Assembly (NCBI GenBank): GCA_023159155.1 | Contig: JAJNNX010000065.1 | Span: 186,001-250,000, forward strand | DNA length: 64,000 bases | Reading direction: 5' to 3' | Source: Ustulina deusta | Lineage: Eukaryota > Ascomycota > Sordariomycetes > Xylariales > Xylariaceae | Shown: positions 12,441 to 24,062 of the stretch, one piece after another | Layout of the letters: each line of letters starts with the position of its first letter | Position numbering within the stretch: position 1 is the stretch's first letter | Notes under the pieces: generated by a model | The model's input: only the letters and a program-made list of their open reading frames with translations | The model's database searches: none | Told to the model about the DNA's origin: nothing | Program-made: the position numbers and the translations under genes

Positions 12441-15400
12441 ACTATATGTTTTTTCTCTCTCTTTCGCGGATTGGAATCCCGTTCACTTGGCCATCATTAG
12501 CACCAATGATCATCACATTGCCGGGTCATCCGCACCACAAATGATGACCTCGGGCCATCCGGCGATACTATCGAATACCACCACTACGGAGGTAGGCAAT
12601 GACTCGTCACTCCTGCTGTCCTGCATCATTGTCTCGGCCACAGGAATCACGCCAGGGGAAGGCGCTGCAGTCAATTAATCGGAGGATGTGGACTAGACGG
12701 CAATACTCCATCGGATGGCCAGCATGCCAATCCATCCTCCACTCTGGTGCTTATTGCGTGTCCATCGTCACCAACGAAAGCCATGCTCGCGCTTTTCCGT
12801 GGACACCTCTGGCGAATGGTGGATAGGGCGGAATCTCGTGGTGCAGCTCCCAAAAGCTTGGGTGCCACAGTGCAGTGTTACGACCTACGGCCCAAACAAC
12901 TTGAATGACATCGGCCAATTGCTTGAATCATCTGTCCACTCGTGCGTCCACTCGCTCATCTAGCCTTTTCGAAAAGTCATCCTCACCTAATTAGCGGCTT
13001 CATCATCGTCACTCCCTCATCTAACGACCGAGCCTCATTTGTTGCCGTTCGCAATGCAGCTCTCCCATGAATGACGACGATGATGACGATGGCGGTTTTC
13101 GGTTACTACGCACTACGTCGCCTGTACTGTAGTGTAGTGTACACTACAGCACATGTCGATTCCGTAATTTCGGGTACTACTGACAGCCGAAGAATCCCTT
13201 CTAGTATAGGATGCGTCATGGATCTGACCTGACACCGTGTGGCCCGCGTTAGTATTGTTCTTATCATACTCACCCGTGTGAAGAAGCCGTTGGTGAAGAA
13301 GAAATGTCAAGAGGTATCCGAGACGCCGGCCGCCTATATGCGCTCGAGTCAAACACCAAGCAAGGTACAATAGCCAAGCCTAATTGCGCGCAGCCAGCCT
13401 GACTGTAGTGTATACCGCGGACAGGCACAGCTTCTTTTAATTACCTCGTCGGCTGCGCCCTTTATTACATACGTAGACCCCTCCCTGTCCAACCATAATC
13501 GCCTATGAAGGAAACCTCAGCCGCTAGCTTTTCTCTGGGACCCCCATCCAGACTGATCAATCATGAAGATTGGCAGCTAACCCAGCAAGCTTGTTGCTCC
13601 AGTCGTTTTGGCGGGGATGTGTTCAACCGACCGACATTTCAGCTGTTTCGCGGCCAGCAGCAGTACCAATAAGAGTCTCTCCGGTAGGTTGAACCTTTGG
13701 TCTGAGGATGCGATGAGCCATCCTACGACCGCTCAGGCGCTGACACCTGCATCTGCTTCACCTGCTTGGCATTGGCCATGGTCCCAAAGATATGCTCGTA
13801 TGAGGTTCTAACGGCTCATACTGTGGAGCTCCGTAGCGTGGTACTGTCCGCCCTGATACAGCAAACGAAGCGAAGCATGACATGGTAGGCATGTGGCTCC
13901 GTCATCATAACGACCTAGTATCGATCTATCGATACCGTAATTATGCATCCCGGAATTCTGAAGCCATCAATATTCCTCGTTCTCCCATTCCCGTACAACT
14001 CCCGTAATATGTGCTGACGCTACGCTACGCTCTACCTGACGGAAGACATGGCTCCATCGTGTCTTGAACCTCGGCGATGGATGCGATTTAAAGCTAACCA
14101 GTATCAAAATACTTTGCGCTACATGGGTAATGGTTCACACAAACCCCAGGTGCCTAGTGCCAAGCTTATACGTCCAGGTAGTGTAGTAGTGTAGTGTAGA
14201 CTGCAATAACACCCTTTGCGGCACTTCCTACCGCATTTTTCTTCGCCTGCAAACGCGCCTCGTACCGTCTTTGCCTGACCCGAAGGGTCTGCCTACCGTC
14301 TATTAATTGGTGGACTGCCTACACATTTGTACCGGCCTCTACACTAGTCAGATATGTTAGGAAATTTCCATCCGCTGTCCGAATCCGTTTGCCCCTGGTC
14401 TCGTTACCGTATTGCCTAGCATCGCCAATGTGCAGTTTTCCCTTGTGCCCTTCGGGTGGAGAATGTCGTCTGGTGTCAGGCTGGCATCGAGTTATCGCAC
14501 GCAACCTGCTCGTCAGGGAATTAGCATGCGGACTTTATGCACCGTTTCCAGGCTCGAACCGAGTTTACAGTAGGTATTGGCCAAGAGAACCTGTGTCGTA
14601 CTTCTCCAATCGTATCCACCTAAGCATCAAGAAATTCTCTCGGAGTTTGGCCGAATATATCCAAGGCGCTGGGATCGGCCACCGCTCCGTACTAAGGGCG
14701 CCGACGTGGAGCCCGAAGAAATGCCCCTCATCATCACAACCACCATCACGACCCTCACCCGCAGCCAAGGTGCATAACTGTTCCTGTCCGCATATAATGT
14801 AGGTAGTATATTTTGCAGGCCCTATCTGAATCAATGGCTTGTTGGGTCGTCACACTGTCATTTTACCACCTCATCTAGTTGAGATGTATCCCAGACGTGC
14901 AACAACATCTTTCGCTCACCCTTACTCGCTAGTGAATGTCCTACCTACCCCATGTCTTACATGCCTTTCACGGGCCAACCCCTCACTTTCATGTGGATGT
15001 TCCCCCCTGTTTCTAGTGTAGGGCGGTGCCTAGGGGAAGCACTTGCGAGGCTGCGAAAACAGTGCTAATACTTGATGGTAAAAAAGGATATCGGATTCCA
15101 CCTGGGCTGTTGATTGATCTTCGATGCTGATGCGTGTTGCTAGAAAGGCACTAGTTGATATGGTATGCTTCAAACCTGGTCGTATTATTCGTCCCTCCAT
15201 AGTGTAAATTGTGAGATGGGCGTGGTGGTTAGGGGATTAGAGGTAGGTAACATGACCAGCTTTCCACAAGCGAGACTGACCGTTTACCATTCTACCTACA
15301 CTAGACTATTAAAGCTCCAAAGTTTCTACTTTATCTGACCGCCGAAAATTGACTAGTTGAGGCCTGCAGGGCATAGTGCTAATACCTATCATCATGCCAC

Positions 15401-15816
15401 AAATACCTAGTTACGAAAATGCATGGTTTGGCATTTGGTCTGTTGCGGTCTCGAAACACGGACGAAGGAACAAATGACCATCCATACCTGGCGAGCTACC
15501 ATGTCACCAGCGCCTATCTAGTATCTGCCACCAGGCTACAGCAGGTAAATTACGGACCGCTTGAGCCCATCAGCAGTGACGAAGCGAGCGCAGCGGCGAC
15601 TCGCACGGCAAATCCTTCCCTACGTTCCAAATAGCCTACCAACGTCGTCCATACTGTAGCATGGTGTACTTCCGGTAGGGTGCGCTGCTGATCGATCGCC
15701 GATAGCTGGAAGGCGAGAGGAAAGGGGGAAGGGGCTCATCATCGTGGTGATGACGCAGGTTAGACCCAGAGGCAAAAATCTAAGCCAAAATCGAATTCCA
15801 GTCGACAGCAAATACA

Positions 15817-15840
15817 ATCCATCCATCCATCCATCCATCC
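15817..15840. repeat. (ATCC)6 microsatellite
   Basis: Six perfect ATCC units in non-coding DNA. Confidence 0.95.
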
Positions 15841-18800
15841 TCTTTCACGAGCCAATCTAACAAGATTGTCCCCACCAACAAAAAGGTGCGCGGGCAAGTT
15901 ACACTATGTGTAGCGAGAGGCATGGGAGGGAGTATTAATAGCCTAGCCAGTGTACATCTATCCTCGCTTTTGCTGAACAGCGAAATAGTGCGCGTCTGGG
16001 TCCTCATTGCTCCCGAGGTACTGTATTAGACTACGTAGGTACCTACATACGATACATAAAGGTTCTACCATTTGTAGCAGAGAATGGGTACCTAGGTACC
16101 TAACGGAATGCGCTAACATGCAGCTTACAGGTTGTCTTAGCAAACGAAGGCAGCTCTAAGGGTGGGCAGCAGAGGAGTTGTGGCTTTCGAAGAGCATATC
16201 TGATTGGATGCAAGGAGGAGAAGAAACCAGAATTGAAGCAAAGCGCAAGAAAAAAAAGTGACACTTGAATTGGCATTGTCGCAAGCAGAATGGCGCAGTC
16301 CCTTCTCGCCATATGTACATGTACAGAGCAAGAAATCGCTCGAGGAGGCCCTTAATTACTCTCACACCCCTACCTTTGCACTATGAGGTCTCTCCCTGCC
16401 TACATATAGTGTATGTTAGACAATTGGGGTAAGGTCTCTTCACTAGTATGACCCAGTACTCAGGAGCGGCCACACATGCACAAGCGTACGCTACAAACAA
16501 CATAGCCAATTATGATCCATGCTTAAAAATAATAAAATAAAACCAACGATCTTGTATAACTACTGGGTTTGAACAACGCCGGTGCAACATGGGAATATAG
16601 ACGATGGTAGGAAATGAGGGAAGAGAGAGAACGGGGTACACTACTTACACAACACTACCTACCATTGTTCACCGATGGGCCCATTTATTATTATCCCTTC
16701 GAAATGCTTCCACCTGCCCAGTCGGATGGATGAAGAAATACCAAACTGGGAAAGACAAAGTGATAAGGGCGTGTGTACAAAGCCCAGAGCCCAAACCTTG
16801 TACATCCGTAACTGCCCGCGGATCAAACTTGCCTAAACTTTTGGCGCATCTATCAACCAAGAGTTGCCGTCGGTCTGCGGCTTCATACAGGTGTATACCC
16901 ATAAATACGATTATCTATTACTCGGTGCACTACCTCCTTGGTACCCTACCATACTATAATGCAGTGTAGTATATGCTTCCCTCCTGGCAAGTTTCAAGCA
17001 TGGACAAGCCGTGCTGATAACCACCTAAACTCCCATGGAGTCTACCTCAGGTAAACATGGCTACCTGCCTGAAGTGCCCGACCGGTTCATGGACAAAGGG
17101 GGAGGAGCTGAGTCGCATAGTACGGTAGGTAGTGTATCCCGATGTGTTCATTTCCCCATCCTGTCCTAGATAGGTTCAGCGACCTTTCACTCGACCGGAC
17201 CAGCTAACAAAAAAAACTGGTCTCGAGGGCGGAGAGATCGTCAACGGCAATCAGAATATATGTTCTGGGTATATCAGAACAAACTACACTAGGTAGTGCA
17301 GAGAGGAGAACAGGAAAAGGGGGAAGAAAAAAAGGCGTGCGTACTAGTGTATATAAACACCACTTGGTTGACGGCATTAAAGGTGTCGGTACATGTACTA
17401 CCTAGGCGTATGTAGTCTTTTAATTCGATCGATCGTAAGACATGGGAAGTGTGTTGGCCTCTCTACACTAGGTTGATTATAATCTTAACTCCTACTCGTA
17501 CTAATTCTGGTATTTTGTTCTATTTGTGGCACTTCCTCCATATTGGTTGGTGGTGGATTGATTTGACGGCACGCCCCTACCTGGGGATATGTACTGTCCT
17601 GCACAAAGTCCGGTATGTATCGGTTTGTTGTTCTATTAATTCATCCGGCTGATAGTTTTTGCTCGTCTTGTCCTGATGCACAGATGACCAAACTGCACAT
17701 TTACCTGAGATGTCTTTCCACCAAGCTTGTCGCATGTAGATACTGTACTCCATCCATATGTGAAGTGGGTGGTACACCAGGCAGTCAGCTGTTGGGATTC
17801 ATAGATAACCCCCTTTTTTAGTTATTGCAGCACGATCATCATTAGCAAAATAAAAACCAACAAAAAAAAGGAACATATGTGCAGGCTGTAAGATCATTAC
17901 TTTTCCCATGAGTTGTAATAGGTAGAGAAGGTTTAAACAAGAATTAACTCCCTTAAAAAGTTGTATTCGCATGCATACAGTGCCACATGTAGACTAATAA
18001 GTTCAACAGCCTACACACCTTACTAGTATTCAGATATACCTACCCTATTCCTATACTTGGCCAATAATGCATAGGTATGTAATAGAAGAGCAACTTTGCT
18101 TATCTATACTCTATATCTTTGTGTACTACTTAATAAAGGAATAAGCGCTGTAATTGTTAGGCCCTATATATACCTCCATAGCTAGAAAAGGTAGTTAGTT
18201 GCAGGCTATGTAGTATTATATACATGTATCTAGTATTTTCTTTTTTTTCTCTCTATATCTTTTTATATTAGTGTTGTTAATCTAAGCACCTATTAGTAAG
18301 ACCATATATATGCTAAGAAAACAAAACTTTTATAGACATCCATTATACTCTGAAAATAATTCGCCTACTTTAATTATGTCTCTGTTTTCAAATCTGCTAC
18401 TGCTCCCTGCTTTAACTTGTCTGATCAGGGGTTTAAGCTACCGAAACAAACATTATCAGGCACTGAATAAGCTACCTACAGCACTGGACAGTATTATACA
18501 ATACCCCTTGACCTTAAGATGCCATAGGCACATATCCGTAGGGCGTCCGTATGTAGTGCAGTCTACACAGCCTGTCCTAGATAGCGTTGGTACGTTTGCG
18601 TCTAATGATAGACATACACCCAATCATAGCCCCCATTGACCAAGCAGGTACACTACCTCTATCTCCAGACAGTGTTGTCTACAGTATGCATACTATAGGG
18701 AGGAGGCAGTCTAAACAGTCCTGGCTAGTGGTGCTTGATTGGACGGTTTTACTACCTACTGTGGTGTAGTGTAGCGGGAAGGGAATGAATGGGTCCTCGA

Positions 18801-19450
18801 CCGAAAGCGGTGTCTGCACACAGACAGCACTCATAGGTAGGCACATCCAGCATACATATGATGTACCAGGTAATGTACCAGGGGATTGCTTCTAAGCAGT
18901 ACCTCCTAGATACGAAAAGATACGTCGAAGCACACTTACTCCACAATATATTTTCTAGTCATCATTCGTCTAGCTCTGTACACCATCCACGGACACCTCC
19001 CTCCTCCAGCCAGTCTCAATCCGGCCATTAAAAACCTTCCATGTCCCGAGCTCTACGCTGTAGCTACCTGGAGTTAAACTGGACCTGCCTACCTGCCTTT
19101 GTCCGGTTGGTACTTTCACTGCCAGGAGGAGGTACATGCCACAAGAAAATACCACGATACACACCGCGTGCAGCACCGCACTAACCCACTAGCTTGCGTG
19201 CGGTTACCGACCTGACTTACACTCCCACATACCTCCAACCCAAGCCTTCATACCGAACAAGCGTAATGGTCATAATAGAATCTACCTACCTAACTTTGCT
19301 CTTCCACATTCACTTGACTGTATCTATCTATCCACCTGTGTATAATATTCTTTAGACGCCACTCCAAGTTCCAATTGATTGAATTTCCTTTTCCAAAGAC
19401 GAAACTAGAACCGTGAAAGCGAGACTTCCAGACCTAGGAATTCTGCCGCA

Positions 19451-19474
19451 CCATCCATCCATCCATCCATCCAT
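19451..19474. repeat. (CCAT)6 microsatellite
   Basis: Six perfect CCAT units, followed by a degenerate CATCCATC tail. It is the same tetranucleotide family as the array at 15817 and lies about 1.1 kb upstream of the cyclin start codon. Confidence 0.95.
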
Positions 19475-19739
19475 CATCCATCTAGCCACCCACCTGCCCA
19501 CCTCTTCACTCGTCCAAACATCCATTCTTGCTTTCATCTCCCACGAAAGCTGAAGCCGGACCGGGCGAGCTTGAGAGTTAAAGGCAAACGCGAGAGAGAT
19601 CTCCGCCCTATAAGTCCACGCCGTCGTGGCCCAACCTGCACTGTGCCCCTTCTACCGTCCCCGTCACGCTCCTGAATCCGATGTTGCCCCTTCGAAGCCA
19701 CGGCGAATAAGCACACGGACAAGTCTTGTATGATATGGC

Positions 19740-20587
19740 AGAAGACGGTTCCCAAGTATTGAGAACCTCGTAGCTATCGGAAGAAGAAAACGAAGAAAAC
19801 GAAGATTACTACTAATAATAATACGAGGAGGCGAGATTACAACAAGGCACTAAACCTAGGACGAACGACGAAGCCGCCGTCCTCTCTTCCACCTCCACCT
19901 GACGACTATACTAGACGAGGCCAGGCGAGGCCAGGTGAAGAGAAACGAGACGAGCACACAAACAACACCGAACGTCACCGGTCTACGAACAACCCAACCA
20001 ACACGGGTCAGGGCACTCCCTTAAAGGCGGCCCTGATCCTCCCCTCTCCATTGTCCATCCGAAATGGCTCAACAGAGATGACCACTCGTCCACCAGATCC
20101 TCAACATACCCTCCAGATTCACTTTGTTCTTCTGTACCAACAGCAGCATCCATCCGGCAACCGACCCGGTCACTCGCTCATTCACCCCGCAGCCTTGCTG
20201 CCAGCAGCTTCGTCTGATTATAGCAAATTGGTGAGCTGCCATGTGGATGTGAATGCACATATACATGCACACATATCCAGAGGCTAGCTACCATTGCAGA
20301 GAGAGACAATACAAGATACGGTACGACACAGCACACAACACCTCTAAATAATAGAGTCCTCTGGCAAACAAAGCCGCAACCAACGAGCAACAACACAAAA
20401 CCCACCTACCCCGGCGACACCTGAGGCACAATCACCTCATCCAGTCCTTTTCCTCCTATTGTGCCGAGCGACTTGGTTATCCGTTGTTGGGCTACTCCCG
20501 GCGATCTGCTCAAATCCACAGAATCACTTCTTTCTCCCGCCCCCTCTCAACCTTGACTGCTCCTGCTTCTCTTTTTCTACTCCCCAT
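19740..20587 (+). promoter_or_regulatory. Probable promoter and 5' leader of the cyclin gene
   Basis: About 850 bp before the cyclin start codon. It holds GAAGAAAACGAAGAAAACGAAG-type purine runs near 19780-19805, repeated GGCCAGGCGA units near 19920, and many CAACAC/CACAAC stretches. Long CA- and CT-rich leaders are common before fungal regulatory genes (family knowledge). The cyclin frame stays open upstream to 20459, but the first ATG in it is at 20588. No TATA box or defined operator could be assigned. Confidence 0.4.
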
Positions 20588-22611
20588 ATGTCTTCTACTG
20601 CCGCCGTCTCACAGCAGTTCCGCCGATTCCCTCCTTCGCCGTCGTACGTGGCGGGCTATCCACGACGTAATATCCCTGCCCCACTGAGTCTTGAGAAGCT
20701 TCAAGGTGGCTTCGCGGTCCGAGAGACTGGCCCATTCGCGCGTGGTCTCCGAACGCCTCCGGCAGAAGACGATATGAGCGCCGCCTACCACAATCCTGTC
20801 GTTGCTGGCAATACGTACGACGCCCACGTTTCCCTCGCCCGACATCCGAATGTCCTATTACCTTCCTCTCGCATCGGTAGCAGCGGCGTCATATACGATG
20901 CGGCCGTCAACCCGTACTCGAGAACGCAGTCTCAGCCCCAGATTCTCACCAACCTTGCGCTCAGATCACAACCTGGCTCCGGGGTATCACGAGCCTCAAC
21001 TCAGCCACCCACACCCAGCCTCGCTGGTACTGTGAATGGCCATTCCAGAGGAGTTGCCACCAGTGGGGAAGATTCGAGCATGGTGATGCACAGCTTGAAA
21101 CTGCCGAAGTGTATCAGTTCACATGGCGGGAGCTTAAATGATTTTGCTGCACTAGTAAGTTGTAGAATACCCGGGACGGTTGGGAAGATCCCCCCAAGCT
21201 AATAACGTTGCAGATGACATGCTTTTTCTGGTTCGAGACCATGGACACGATAGAAGCAGCTGAGCAAATCAACACGCACCGACCATCCGAGCCACTTCCC
21301 CCTTTATCCAGATATACAGAACCCTGTCCAGCGTACAAGAAATGGGTTCATAGCATATTGTCGACAACCCAAGTCACCCAGAATGTTGTGCTTCTCGCAC
21401 TATTATTCGTATACCGACTGAAAAAGACGAACCCTAGAGTACACGGTAACCCGGGAAGCGAATATCGATTGTTAACGGTGGCCTTGATGCTCGGCAATAA
21501 GTTCTTGGATGATAACACCTACACGAACAAGACCTGGGCAGAGGTTTCGGGCATCTCAGTCAAAGAAATCCACGTCATGGAAGTTGAATTTCTGAGTAAC
21601 ATGAGATATGGCCTATTGACGTCGAAGGAGCAATGGCAAGAGTGGCTACACAAGTTGGCTTGTTATCACGAGTATTGCGAACGGGCGAGGGCGGAAGAGG
21701 CGACCCGACAAGCGCAAACCGCATCTATCCACCTGTCGCCGAACCAAGGAAGGTTCACGCCTCCAGTACCGTCGCCCACGGCCATTCTCCCCACGAGTAG
21801 CTATGGTGCGTCCTCGCTCATACCAGCATACTCCCCGTCTTCGGCACAACACAATGGCTGGGACAACGCATACCATCCGACGCCGGCCGTGTCTCCGTTA
21901 GCAGTCAAACCAAGCCTAGGATATCCGTTGGTGCGCAAGAGAAGTTGGGAGGGCGGTGACGCTGTGGAACCAGCATCAAAGAAAGTGTCTCTTGCACCCA
22001 CCCAGGCCATGGTGCCATCTATACGCCCGATCATAGGTAGCACAGATGCGGTTCGACTCCCAGCGCCACAGTTAACCCTGGACACCAGCCAAGCTGCACT
22101 ACCCAACACATATGGATCATCTAACTATCAGTCACAGTCCATAGTGTCGCTGCCGCCTCTCAACCCTGGCATTCGGGCTATGTCCACTGTATACTCGACA
22201 CCAACTTCGACATGGGCGCCGGCAGGGGCGGTTCTATCAACCTGCGGGCCCCAAACGCCGTCATACGCGGTCCCATCCAACTACGGCACGCCGACAAAGA
22301 GACATAGTCCCTCGAGCATGGCAGCCTTTGGGTCTTCCCCCTTGGCAGAGGTTTACGCCGGTCATACACCCATATCCAATTCACCTTCGGTATATCTACA
22401 GCAGCGAGCTAGTCCCTACAAGCCAGTCCGCCGTGTGAATACACTTCTTAATCCTCCTCCATCGATCCCCCTTTCGGAGTATCACCTCGGTTCGAGTCAG
22501 ATGCACTACCAGCCGATAGGCCGCCGCAACGATCTTCGTTCAGGTATCGTGCCTGAATTTTTGCCGGGTTACAGTCACCAACAACGGCATCAGATTCACC
22601 CGTATCAGTAA
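20588..22611 (+). CDS. Pho85-type cyclin (Clg1/Pcl-like)
   Basis: Two exons: 20588-21154 and 21214-22611. The 59-nt intron has a GTAAGT donor, CTAATAAC branch region and TTGCAG acceptor, with phase 0 on both sides, giving 654 aa. The start is the first in-frame ATG (MSSTAAV). A proline- and serine-rich N-terminus precedes a cyclin box at about residues 180-330. Its opening segment reads SLNDFAALMTCFFWFE; later come VFVYRLK-like and LGNKFLDDNTYTNKTWAEVSG (helix 3 of Pho80-type cyclins) and VKEIHVMEVEFLSNM. The remaining 300-plus residues are low-complexity Ser/Pro/Tyr/Gln-rich, as in fungal Clg1-like proteins, which are long compared with simple Pcls. Such cyclins bind a Pho85-family kinase and control growth, nutrient or sporulation responses (family knowledge). 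The partner and target here are inferred. The gene appears intact. Confidence 0.88.
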
Positions 22612-23313
22612 TTTTATTAAGGGTCATTACCAATCTCTCTGTCTTTCTCCCTCGCTCTGTCTTTTTTTTTATCTTTTTATTCTTTTGCCGCGTTATGTGT
22701 ATCTGGTCTCACTAGAGGTCTATCTCAGCATCTTCCTGCTTGTATTTTTTTCTATATCCACCGTCATTTGCATGGCCGCCGGCGTTTGGAGGCGGCATAC
22801 AGTCGATACCAACTCGACGCTACAGGGATTCATACGGGAATTTTCACTTGCCACGGCCGAAAATTCGACTTGCATCACACAGGGCGTTTTTTACATTGCA
22901 ATGCATAGAGCAGGGATCTGCCGATTTGCGAGGCTGCAGAGTAGAGCATGTCAGGAAGTATAGGAGATTTGATTGCAGCTGGATTTGCTGAGCGCGCGGC
23001 TTCGTAGCTGATGCGGAGGGTGCTAGTCGCGCGACAGGGGAGGGACAGGAAAAGAAGGCAATTCAGTCCCAGGAATGAGCAAATTCATATATTTAGTGAC
23101 CAGGGCACATTTCCAGGCAGCCAGTCGTTGTAGCTGGGTAGATGAGACTCGACGACAGGTAGTATTCAGTGCGTCTCGCAAAATACCGAAGAACAAAGTG
23201 TGCCTTTCAGTAAACTGATAACCTGTTCGTGAGTGATGTGTTCGTAAACTTGGCGGACTTGATGGCTTTGGTCTTGCTATGATGTAATCATGGTTCCCTA
23301 ACTTCTCTGGTTC
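22612..23313. other. Intergenic: cyclin 3' region
   Basis: CT-rich just after the cyclin stop (22630-22690), as expected of a 3' UTR. Short open frames at 22685-22991 overlap one another and look like chance. Nothing else was recognised before the GATA-motif cluster. Confidence 0.4.
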
Positions 23314-23375
23314 TATCTTATCTTATCGATAGCCTTTAGGTTCTCTTATCCCCTCTTCTTATCATTATCTTATCC
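23314..23375. promoter_or_regulatory. Cluster of GATA-factor-like sites upstream of nitronate monooxygenase
   Basis: Six TTATC pentamers (GATAA on the - strand) at 23318, 23323, 23346, 23359, 23365 and 23370, plus a CGATAG on the + strand at 23327, fall within about 60 bp. Several fit HGATAR, the consensus bound by AreA/Nit2-type nitrogen regulators (family knowledge). The cluster lies about 690 bp before the start of a nitrogen-metabolism enzyme. Regulation by a GATA factor is inference. The tract is also generally CT-rich, which raises the chance of random TTATC. Confidence 0.4.
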
Positions 23376-24062
23376 TATCTCCCCCCTCTTTCTACGTCAT
23401 TTGTAGCGGGGAAACCAATACCATCCTAAAGAGTAATTGTTTCTCTTTCGGAGAAGACTCTTCCCTCGTACCATTTACCGCCGTAAGGACTAATAGGTCG
23501 TCGGGTCGATACCTATTTCTGTCCCTACCTACGGTACCGAAGTACTTGGGTTCTTGCTACGTCAGCGGATATGGAAGATTGAACCTTAGGCGAGTAGAGG
23601 CTTGTCCTTCCTTCGGATGCCGTATAACACCGTATGCCGTCTGGGCATTAGGAGCTGCTGAGTTCTGGATAGGGAATAGGCTCCGAGGAGTTGTCTCTCC
23701 TGCATGCAGTGGAGTATGCTGCAATAGCTCCCTATCGTGACCCGCACGGGAGACGGGAACCTCTGCACGCTATACAACTTGGCGCTTCCCTTCGTGGTCG
23801 CCATCGACCGCATGGGCGCATCCTCGGCATTTGAACGGCTTGGTAATCGAGCGTCTTGTATAAAGCGATTACTCACAGCCCTCGGTCATCGCCTTCGAAG
23901 TTGTGTGTGCAGCATATCCAGCCATCCGCCCACCCCGCGAGAAGCGGCAAGACTCCAATCCCCAGACAAGCAGTCCGAGGCAGCACTCTCGTCATCATTT
24001 ATTCGTTCTGCCATCATTTACACGCGCAGCCCGACAATAGGCGGAACGAGGAACGCCGACCA

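Larger units (their letters stand above)
10301..19739. other. Gene-poor stretch rich in short dispersed motifs
   Basis: About 9.4 kb with no supportable protein-coding gene; frames are short, mutually overlapping on both strands and low-complexity. Two short motif families are scattered throughout. One is GTAGGTA/TACCTAC, often extended to TAGGTACCTA-like palindromes (around 11545, 11740, 12315, 16035, 16090). The other is GTAGTGTA, sometimes tandem (13130, 14180, 18765). Microsatellites lie at 10457, 15817 and 19451. I saw no tRNA, rRNA or transposon termini. Confidence 0.5.

Noticed and set aside
20459..20587. Longer N-terminus for the cyclin
   Set aside because: The upstream in-frame start is TTG, not ATG, and the added residues are unlike the rest of the protein.
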